A stretch of 64,000 nucleotides of DNA from Cyclobacterium jeungdonense (GTDB taxonomy: Bacteria; Bacteroidota; Bacteroidia; Cytophagales; Cyclobacteriaceae), in the NCBI RefSeq assembly GCF_010994275.1, contig NZ_WMCD01000004.1:398174-462173 (forward strand), read 5' to 3'. Made by a program: the position numbers and the translations under genes. Under the pieces are notes generated by a model. The model did not search any database. It had not been told where the DNA came from and saw nothing but the letters and a program-made list of their open reading frames with translations. Positions within the stretch are counted from its first letter, which is position 1. Each line of letters opens with the position of its first letter. Below, piece after piece: positions 17,473 to 25,400 of the stretch.

Positions 17473-18327
17473 ATGCTAAAGAGATTTATACTATGCATTT
17501 ATTTTTTCCTGGCGGCGCTTTCTGTCTTTTCTCAGGAAGAGGGAGTCTTTTGGAAAATTTCCGGGAAGGACCTTCGCTCATCCTCCTATCTTTTTGGTAC
17601 TATTCACCTAATGTGTGAAGATGATTTTCAAATCAGTCAGCAGGTAAGCAAGCGGCTGGAACTCGCGGAAGCTTTGGTCATGGAGGTGGATTTGGATGAC
17701 CCGGATCTGTACGGGAGCATGATGGAAAACATGTACAATGAAGAAGGTCAAAAGATCACCGATTTTTTATCGGAAAACGAGTATGAGAAAATCCGCGACT
17801 TTTTAAAAGAAAGAACGGGTATGGACATGGACCGGATGCAAAGCATACGCCCAATGGTATTAATGTCGCTGATTTATCCAAATTTGCTCGAATGCGAAAC
17901 CATGGCTTTTGAAAGTGAACTGATGCAGTTGGCCAAAGCAGAAAACATTTCCGTACTCGGATTGGAATCGGTGGATGAGCAGTTGGCTTTTTTTGAACAG
18001 ATCCCGCTAAAGGAGCAATACCGAAGTTTTTTTAATTACACGGAAAATCTGGAAAAAGGGAAAGAGGAGTTTCGAAAACTCATGTCTAGTTACCGGGAAG
18101 AAGACATCGCTCAATTATTGGAACTGGTCACCGAAAGCCCTGAATACAAGGATTACAAAGGCATCCTCGTCGATCAGAGAAACGAAAACTGGATCGACAC
18201 AATGGGCTCCATGATGCAAAAGGGCACCATGTTTTTTGCAGTGGGTGCCGGACATTTAGCCGGAGAAAAGGGACTGATCCACTTGCTGAAAAAAGAGGGC
18301 TACTTCCTGGAGCGTGTTTATCTGTAA
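17473..18327 (+). CDS. TraB/GumN family secreted protein
   Basis: A 284-residue protein with a signal peptide (MLKRFILCIYFFLAALSVFS). TraB/GumN motifs are visible: SSYLFGTIHLMCEDDF (the GTIH signature), ALVMEVDLDD, LGLESVDEQLAFFEQIPL and the C-terminal MFFAVGAGHLAGEKGLIHLLKKEGY. The family is related to Tiki-type metalloproteases, with conserved GTIH and GAGH motifs; substrates in bacteria are unknown. It lies 26 bp after the RluA gene. Confidence 0.9.
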   Translation: MLKRFILCIYFFLAALSVFSQEEGVFWKISGKDLRSSSYLFGTIHLMCEDDFQISQQVSKRLELAEALVMEVDLDDPDLYGSMMENMYNEEGQKITDFLSENEYEKIRDFLKERTGMDMDRMQSIRPMVLMSLIYPNLLECETMAFESELMQLAKAENISVLGLESVDEQLAFFEQIPLKEQYRSFFNYTENLEKGKEEFRKLMSSYREEDIAQLLELVTESPEYKDYKGILVDQRNENWIDTMGSMMQKGTMFFAVGAGHLAGEKGLIHLLKKEGYFLERVYL

Positions 18328-18344
18328 CTTTCATTGAGGTGTTC

Positions 18345-19043
18345 TTACCGCTTAAAAAAGGAATAGATTCCCCAAACGCTAATCACTAACAAAAGCCCGA
18401 TTGCCGGGTAATGCCAGGAATAAGTACCGGAGGCCAGAGCTTGTTGGATGCTTCCAGCGAGGGTACCGGTAAAAAAGGCGAGAAAAGTCCTTGGCAACAT
18501 CCCCAATAAACCAAACCAGACTACCCGCTTAAGTCCGCTATCCAGCAATGCAAAAAGGAGATTGGAAATGGCAAAGGGAACCACCGGGCTTATCCTGACA
18601 AAAAACACCAGCTTGCCCATTTGGTCCTTCTTACTTGCGATGATCTCCTTTGCTTTTGGATAGGGCTGCAGTAAATACTGCAGGCTATCCTTGTCTAAAA
18701 TTTTTCCCCCAAGATATCCCAAAACGCTGGCCAGACTATAAGCCAGCGCCAATAATAGGAAAGCCTGCCAACCAAAAAGGAATCCACTAATGATAGCGAA
18801 CAATGTGGTGGGAATGAAGGCCAGCCCCATTAAAAGCGCTCCTGTGATTACGAACAAAAATGCGGTATCTACCATCAGCAAAGATGGAATTACAAACTCC
18901 CCCCAATTTTCATACAGCCAATGAACTACCAGCATGCTTCCCAGGGAAGGTACCGTAGCTGTCCATAAAAAAGCAAGCAGCACCCATGGGTTTCTACGAT
19001 AGATAACGGTCAATTGCTTGAAAATAGTGGGTTTTTTATTCAT
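18345..19043 (-). CDS. TVP38/TMEM64 family (SNARE-associated/DedA-like) membrane protein
   Basis: A 232-residue protein with about six hydrophobic segments. The central core is the VTT domain: FIPTTLFAIISGFLFGWQAFLLLALAYSLASVLGYLGGKILD and FFVRISPVVPFAISNLLFAL. Members are thought to act in lipid scrambling or membrane homeostasis. The C-terminus ends in a short basic tail (FFKR). It is convergent with the TraB gene. A minus-strand -7-like element lies only 8 bp upstream of the start. Confidence 0.88.
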   Translation of the reverse strand: MNKKPTIFKQLTVIYRRNPWVLLAFLWTATVPSLGSMLVVHWLYENWGEFVIPSLLMVDTAFLFVITGALLMGLAFIPTTLFAIISGFLFGWQAFLLLALAYSLASVLGYLGGKILDKDSLQYLLQPYPKAKEIIASKKDQMGKLVFFVRISPVVPFAISNLLFALLDSGLKRVVWFGLLGMLPRTFLAFFTGTLAGSIQQALASGTYSWHYPAIGLLLVISVWGIYSFFKR

Positions 19044-19050
19044 CTTTGGG

Positions 19051-19058
19051 CAAAGCTA
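19051..19058 (-). promoter_or_regulatory. -7-like element (TAGCTTTG on minus strand)
   Basis: TAGCTTTG on the minus strand matches TAnnTTTG but lies only 8 bp upstream of the ATG at 19043. If real, the mRNA would be nearly leaderless or the true start would be further in. Confidence 0.3.
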
Positions 19059-19151
19059 AAAATAATACCAACTTTAATTCAATCCATCTGGAGCTTATAC
19101 ACCTTCGGGACAGAAATAAGTGCCAGCAAATTGGAAAATCATTCGCTACAT

Positions 19152-20297
19152 ATGAAATTTGGAACCAAAGCCATTCATGCAGGCATTGAGCCTGATCCCA
19201 GTACCGGGGCGATTATGACCCCAATCTTTCAGACTTCCACCTACGTTCAAAAATCTCCGGGAGACCATCAGGGTTATGAGTATTCCAGAACTCAAAACCC
19301 AACACGAAAAGCATTGGAAAACAATCTGGCTGCATTGGAAAACGGCAACCATGGCTTGTGCTTTTCCTCTGGCATGGCGGCAATAGATGCGATACTTAAG
19401 CTTCTAAAGCCTGGAGATGAAGTCATTAGCACCAATGATTTGTATGGAGGGACTTACCGGATCTTTACGAAGATTTTCTCCAATTATGGCATCCGCTTCC
19501 ATTTTGTCAATATGGATAACATGGAGCAAGTTAAATCTCATATTAATGAAAACACCCGGCTGATCTGGGCCGAAACGCCTACCAATCCCATGATGAACAT
19601 CATTGATATCAAGGCATTGGCAGCGATCGCCAAAAAACACCGTATCCTATTTGGAGTCGACAATACCTTTGCCACGCCTTTCCTTCAGAATCCCCTGGAT
19701 GACGGTGCAGATCTGGTTATGCACTCGGTCACCAAATACCTGGCTGGGCATTCGGATGTAATCATGGGAGCCATCGTGGTTAAAGACAGCCAATTGGCAG
19801 AAAAGCTAGCCTTCATTCAGAATTCCTGTGGGGGAGTACCTGGACCCCAGGATTGTTTTCTAGTCTTAAGAGGCATCAAAACCCTGCACCTGCGCATGGA
19901 ACGGCACAGTCAAAATGGCAAAACCATCGCAGCCTATCTTAAAAATCATCCCAAAATAGAAAACGTATACTGGCCCGGATTTGAGGACCATCCCAACCAT
20001 GCCACAGCGAAAAAACAAATGCGAGACTATGGAGGCATGGTTTCATTTACCCTAAAAAACAATCGGATAGCCGATGCCATCAAGGTGCTCGAAAGTTTTA
20101 AAGTCTTTGTGCTGGCAGAATCATTGGGAGGAGTAGAATCACTTTGTGGCCACCCGGCTACCATGACCCATGCCAGCATTCCGAAAGAAGAGCGTGAAAA
20201 GGTGGGACTATCGGATTCCCTGATCCGACTAAGCGTAGGAATAGAGGATGCCGAAGACCTGAAAAATGACATAGCTCAGGCCCTGGACACCATCTAA
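19152..20297 (+). CDS. Cystathionine gamma-synthase / Cys-Met metabolism PLP enzyme
   Basis: A 381-residue fold-type I PLP enzyme. Visible are the N-terminal MKFGTKAIHAG...MTPIFQTSTYVQ, YEYSRTQNPTR, the glycine-rich GLCFSSGMAAID and the PLP lysine motif HSVTKYLAGHSDVIMGA. The late SLGGVESLCGHPATMTHAS is typical of the gamma-synthase/beta-lyase group. It would act in transsulfuration between homoserine esters, cysteine and cystathionine; gamma-synthase versus lyase cannot be settled. The start at 19152 is chosen because the open frame upstream overlaps the divergent gene and lacks family similarity. Confidence 0.92.
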   Translation: MKFGTKAIHAGIEPDPSTGAIMTPIFQTSTYVQKSPGDHQGYEYSRTQNPTRKALENNLAALENGNHGLCFSSGMAAIDAILKLLKPGDEVISTNDLYGGTYRIFTKIFSNYGIRFHFVNMDNMEQVKSHINENTRLIWAETPTNPMMNIIDIKALAAIAKKHRILFGVDNTFATPFLQNPLDDGADLVMHSVTKYLAGHSDVIMGAIVVKDSQLAEKLAFIQNSCGGVPGPQDCFLVLRGIKTLHLRMERHSQNGKTIAAYLKNHPKIENVYWPGFEDHPNHATAKKQMRDYGGMVSFTLKNNRIADAIKVLESFKVFVLAESLGGVESLCGHPATMTHASIPKEEREKVGLSDSLIRLSVGIEDAEDLKNDIAQALDTI

Positions 20298-20301
20298 GCG
20301 A

Positions 20302-21135
20302 TTAATGGAGCATTTTTGTAAATAATTCACGGCATCTTTCCGCTACGGATTGTGTCATTTCCTTATGGTCTTTTTGAATCTGAGTAAGTACCAACTGGTA
20401 TTTTTTACTTACTTTTTCTTTTTGCCCCAGGAAACTTCCAAAATGTTGTAGCAGCAATTGATTCCTTTGCCAGCCTTCCATTTGCTGAGATAATTCGGTG
20501 ATTTGTTGGTGCACTTTGTCGGTAAAAATAGAGTTTAACCCAATACTTAAGCGAACCTTTTCCAGAGCAGTGACTCTTTTTAAGCCATTAAAAATATCAT
20601 GAATGGTTTGAGGATCCAATCTTGATTTGGTATCGAAATAAAAAAAATCAATCTCCTCATTAATAATCTGGGTAGTGGCGGTGTTGATGGTCAGCACCGA
20701 TAGGCCTTCTGAAAAATGCCTCACCTGATGGTAAAGGTTTTCCCAGTCCTTCAAGGTTATGGACAGTATGATTTCGTAAACCTGGGTATATACCTCCTTT
20801 TTATTTTGGGCGATCTGTTTTTCGTAATCCCCATAATCGGCACTTTTCTCTCCAAAATAATTCTCAAATCCATCGGTAATCATGCGTATATGCTGCACCT
20901 TGCGCAGGTTTTTATTCAAATATTTGAAAGGAGTGAAGGTCTGAGCTACCTGATGTTTATTCTTGAAATGAATCTTTTCTAAAACCTGCAAAAACAACTT
21001 GAAAAAAAACAACTCGTCCTGCAATTCCAAGGCCTTCCTGGACTTAATTTTTTTTGATAATTCACTAAAAACCGACTTACCGGCATCAAAGTGCCTGTCG
21101 AAAACCTGCATAATGAATGGTAAGGTAGATTCCAT
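20302..21135 (-). CDS. Helical protein, possible divergent CHAD-domain protein
   Basis: A 277-residue, strongly helical, charged protein without signal peptide or membrane segments. The pattern NLRKVQHIRMITDGFENYFG and TIHDIFNGLKRVTALEKVRLSIGL, ending IDFFYFDTKSRLDPQ...LLLQHFGSFLGQ, is reminiscent of CHAD domains (helical bundles that bind polyphosphate). The match is weak and the usual conserved histidines are not obvious. It lies 2 bp downstream of the Smr gene on the same strand, so they form an operon. Confidence 0.5.
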   Translation of the reverse strand: MESTLPFIMQVFDRHFDAGKSVFSELSKKIKSRKALELQDELFFFKLFLQVLEKIHFKNKHQVAQTFTPFKYLNKNLRKVQHIRMITDGFENYFGEKSADYGDYEKQIAQNKKEVYTQVYEIILSITLKDWENLYHQVRHFSEGLSVLTINTATTQIINEEIDFFYFDTKSRLDPQTIHDIFNGLKRVTALEKVRLSIGLNSIFTDKVHQQITELSQQMEGWQRNQLLLQHFGSFLGQKEKVSKKYQLVLTQIQKDHKEMTQSVAERCRELFTKMLH

Positions 21136-21137
21136 CG

Positions 21138-22103
21138 TTATTCATGAATTTTAACAGTGGTTGCTCCATAGCCAAAATTTGTTTTCTGGCTGTCTTTAAA
21201 ATATTTTATCCCTTTCATCTGGCTGAGGTAGCGGTGAATTTCCTTACGAAGCACCCCATTACCAATACCATGAATAAAAGTAATTTCATCCATGCCCGAA
21301 GCAATCGCATCGTTTAGGCTTTTTTCAAAAACCGTCAATTGCAACTGCAGCATTTCCCCATTGCTCATCAGGTCGTGATTTTCCGTAAGCTTCTCAATGT
21401 GCAGGTCAATAGAGGAGGCAGGTCGGTTTATTTTTTTCCTCAGATAGATCTCCGGATCATCTGGATTCAACTCTTCATTCAGCTTTTTGACATCCAGTAG
21501 TCTTTCCTGTTCGTTCAATTTAAAAAAATAGGCCTCTTTGTCGATTAGCGGTGCCTTCCCTTTGTGTTTAAAAAAAGCACTCGCCTTAAATTTCACTTTT
21601 CTTTCAATGGGTTTTGGGCTTGCCTCAACCTGTTTATTCAAGGGTACCATAAGGAACTTTAATGGCGGCCACTGTTCAAAATCCCGAATCATTTTTTCAG
21701 CTACCTTCGTGGAGCTACCGGGCTGCAATACTCCCGCCGCCACATTTTTTGAGGCTTCACCTTGGAGCTCATCGACAGAAAAAAGGTATTCCTTTTTTGT
21801 GGTGTTGATCAACAGCACGTCATGAACCTGGTCGTTATAGGGCACATAAGCCAGAAAAAACCCGCCTTTATGAACGTTCTCTACCGGTTTTGGCCTGCTT
21901 TCTCCCGAAAATAGGGTACCTGAGGAGGAAGGTGTGTCAAAATATTCCTTTTCTGCTTTATCAATGACGACCACTTCCGATTTCATGGCTGGAATCCGAA
22001 AGCCGTCTTCGATTTCTATTTCCACCTGCCCACCGGAAGAAAGCCTGGTAATGACACCTTCTTCTTTTCCATGTAACAATCTCACTCTATCCCCTATATT
22101 CAT
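21138..22103 (-). CDS. DUF2027 plus Smr domain protein (MutS2-type Smr nuclease domain)
   Basis: A 321-residue protein. The N-terminus is an SH3-like strand region (MNIGDRVRLLHGKEEGVITRL). A DUF2027-like middle includes VHKGGFFLAYVPYND and LFSVDELQGE. A C-terminal Smr domain (about 228-318) has SIDLHIEKL and the signature FIHGIGNGVLRKEI, ending FGYGATTVKI. Smr domains bind or cut nucleic acids, for example mRNA on collided ribosomes. The protein is standard in Bacteroidota. It marks the left flank of the accessory island. Confidence 0.9.
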   Translation of the reverse strand: MNIGDRVRLLHGKEEGVITRLSSGGQVEIEIEDGFRIPAMKSEVVVIDKAEKEYFDTPSSSGTLFSGESRPKPVENVHKGGFFLAYVPYNDQVHDVLLINTTKKEYLFSVDELQGEASKNVAAGVLQPGSSTKVAEKMIRDFEQWPPLKFLMVPLNKQVEASPKPIERKVKFKASAFFKHKGKAPLIDKEAYFFKLNEQERLLDVKKLNEELNPDDPEIYLRKKINRPASSIDLHIEKLTENHDLMSNGEMLQLQLTVFEKSLNDAIASGMDEITFIHGIGNGVLRKEIHRYLSQMKGIKYFKDSQKTNFGYGATTVKIHE

Positions 22104-22426
22104 AGCCTAAAATTACCAAATAGAAAGGGGAAAAGCACCATTATTTAGCAATCCCTATCAAAAATCAGTCAGCGCCCAGGAAAAGTGTCCGCAGCCATTA
22201 TAAAATACCAAAGTGGTTTTTCCGAATAATGATATTCACGACGGTTTGGCTATGGTGTCGCAGCTGCCATTAGGAAGCTAGGCACTATACCCAATGTTGG
22301 GCTTTCGTGCTTTTTATTTTTTTCGTACCGCGTTGACTAAGACAAACTCTTAGTCAAGCTTTGGCTGTTGCGTTGGCTTTGAGTGGCTTGACAATGTGTG
22401 TGGCTGTTGAGCGTTGAAGTCATTGG
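22104..22426. repeat. attC-like hairpin and inverted repeats at left end of island
   Basis: No gene. An imperfect hairpin with arms 22248-22265 (GGCTATGGTGTCGCAGCT) and 22276-22291 is followed by GTTGGGC at 22296-22302. That heptamer is the inverted copy of GCCCAAC at 27970-27976 on the other side of the helicase gene, and the match extends to 10 bp (AATGTTGGGC). A second, perfect 10-bp inverted repeat with a 5-nt loop lies at 22333-22357 (TTGACTAAGA/TCTTAGTCAA). It may terminate the helicase transcript or be part of an older boundary. No partner boundary motif was found left of the first hairpin. Confidence 0.6.
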
Positions 22427-25400
22427 TTATCTTATTTCAATTATTTCAACTTCACTGTTTGTTTCGCCTATTGTTACCCTGTCTCCAATTGTTCTACCTT
22501 TTATTGAAGCAGCTAAAGGCTTCATAATATTTACAATTTGCACTCCACCAATAATTTCAGCACCATTAGTAGCATAGTCCACCAATTTCACTTTCAATTC
22601 CTTTTCATTACTTAGGAATTTGATTTTAACTATGCTATTAAGTTCGACTCTATTGTCAAAGAGAGAGTTTGGAATGAATTCTACTCGTTCTACTATTGGT
22701 TCTACTACTGGTTCTTGGTCTTTTTTCGAGAGCCGTTTAATTATAGACCATTCAGATTCGTAATAATTATTATCAACTGGTTTCCCATTGGCAGTAAAAC
22801 TTTGGAATACTAAACGACTGATGTCATTGTAGATATCTAAAGGCAAGACATTGTATTCTATTTGCTCAAAATCATTGGAGATTACTTTGTAGCCTTGCAA
22901 GTGAAGTTGCTCTCGTGTCGAAATGTTTTCGGTCAAATGTGCTTTGAATTTTCTACGACCATTCTCATTGAAGTAAATGCCAATGATTTTTTCAGTTTCA
23001 ACAGCTTCGATATGCACCAATTCCCCATCTTTATTCAATCCATTTATATATTCTTTCCCAATTCTTCTCGAAAGCAATGCATAAATATGGACTTTATTAA
23101 TATGGCCTGATTGGTAGCACTGTAAAAGAAAACCAGTTTGGTGAATTTCATGAATTGGAATAACATAGTCAGCTTCCAACGGCTCATCATCTGTCAGAAT
23201 ATATGTACCTGACTTAAATAGGTTGAAGTATCGAAGAATTTTATTTGAACTTGGACTTGAATCTGTCTGCTCAAGATGTTCTATCCTAGTTTCTTCGTCA
23301 TCTGTATCAAGGTCCAACCTCGAACCTTGCATCTCTATTGAATCATCCGTATTTACGTCTCTTTCTTCTTTTGTATTTGATTCTAGATAATCTAAATCCC
23401 TAACATGTTCTGTTTCCTTTTCCTCAAAGACAGGAATCATGTTCCAAAATGGTTCTAATGCTTTTTCTCTGCTGGTGTAATACTCATAACCTCGCACTCT
23501 GAAAAATTGCCAACCACACCTTTCAAGTACTTTCTGACGCATTGTGTCATTTTGATGCTGCTCTGGACCATGCCATTTATCACCATCACATTCTATGGCT
23601 ATTTTGGTGCCATCAGGAAGCAGAGCAACCATGTCGATTCTATAACGACCTTTTGCTACTTCGTATTGAGGTATTATACTGAGTTGCTTTCTGATAATAT
23701 CATTGTAAACGTCAACTTCAAACCAACTGTCGAAAGGCTCAGGTTGTGTTCCCATTCTCCTTTCTATCGGTGTATTGAAAATCGGTTGGTACGAGCTGTA
23801 ATTTTTGAAATGGTCTAATAGTTTGTAACGCAAATCATTTGTATTACTTAAATCGTCTAACTGTACCGAATGGAACAACCAAATCTGCTCTTTGGCTCGA
23901 CTTACTGCAACATTGAACCGTCTTTCGTCTTCTGGTTTTACAAGTGCTGACCTATTGTGATTGTGAGCAGTAACCAAGCTTAAAAAGATAATATCCCTTT
24001 CATCACCCTGAAAGGATGAAGAGTTTCCGCAAACAATATTACGCTTATGAAATTCCTTTTCTCCAATTCTTTTCAGGAGTAGGTTTTCAATCACACTTGC
24101 TTGTTGATTTCCCTGAAGGGTTATCACTCCGATTGTCTTCCCATTATAGTTTTCGTCTTCGACTAACTTCCCAATTGTTTCAGCAATGTAATTTGCCTCT
24201 GGCTCATTAACAATTCTTGCGCCTCTGCCTTCTGTGTAGCCTTTGGCGCAAAACTCTGCCACCAATGGTTCAAGACGATTTTCTGAATATTGTTTAAGTG
24301 GATAAAGTCCTTTTCCATCAGGGGCATAAAAATGACGATTTGAGAACTCAATTATTTCAGGCATACATCTGAAGTGTTCCCTAAGAACCGTAACTCCATC
24401 ACAGAAAAATTTAGCATGGTCAAAGAAGCTAAATTCTGTACCATAAAAATCTGATCTTGGAATACCATTGAGGTGTCTATTTATATGTGGTGTCATTGTG
24501 TTAGCATCTACACCTACATATTCAGGAGATGTTTGTTTATCGTCTCCTACAATAATTATATTTTTTGCAATGTAAAGCAAGAAAATGGCATCCGGCCCGA
24601 GTTGGCTGGCTTCATCAATTATGACGTAATCGTACATCTCCTGTTCTGGCTGTATTGTTTCAGCAACCTTGTATAACGGCATAATCCAACAAGGGACAGA
24701 GTCTTTGCAATGTTCCATTTCTTGTTGAGCAATCTTTCTAAACTTCATTGCTCTTTTGCTTTTTCCGGTCTTACCAATTTTCTTTACTGCCATTACCCAT
24801 GCATCTAAATGCTGTCTTAAAGAGCGGCTTTGTTGAAGACCTTCAACAACCTTATACCATGCTTTCTTTGAAGCGAGCTTTGCAGTCAGTTTTCTTTCCT
24901 TCCGTTCTAATTCATTTAAGTTTTGAATAAGTTGGTTTTCATAATTCATATCCATCAGCTTTTCAAGTTGATGTTGTGCATTTCTGAAATAGATTGCTTG
25001 TTTTAGATTTTGTACATCTTGGTCTGAAAAAGAATTCTCCTCCACAGATTTTACCGTAGATGGGAGTTCTGAATTAACTTCTGAACGTAGGTTATTAAAA
25101 TTTATAAAATTCTCTTGAGCATAAATCAATTTATTGAGATTAATCAGTAACTCGTCATAAATGTGATAGTCCATTTTATCATACGCTTCAAGGATATCCT
25201 CTTTAATAGGATGAAAGTTGCCATGATTCAGGTATGCTTTGGATTGATTAACCAAATCTTTATGCTCGGATATACTTTCAGTTATCTTGCTAAACTCAGC
25301 TTTTAAAGCAGCTGTTTTTAGATTTTCTTTATCAAAGAGTTTTATTTGCAAACTACTAATGGATTCAATAGCCGATTTTAATGCGTTTGCTTCATCCATT

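Noticed and set aside
19014..19151. N-terminal extension of the PLP enzyme
   Set aside because: It starts at TTG inside the divergent TVP38 gene and does not match the family; the ATG at 19152 does.
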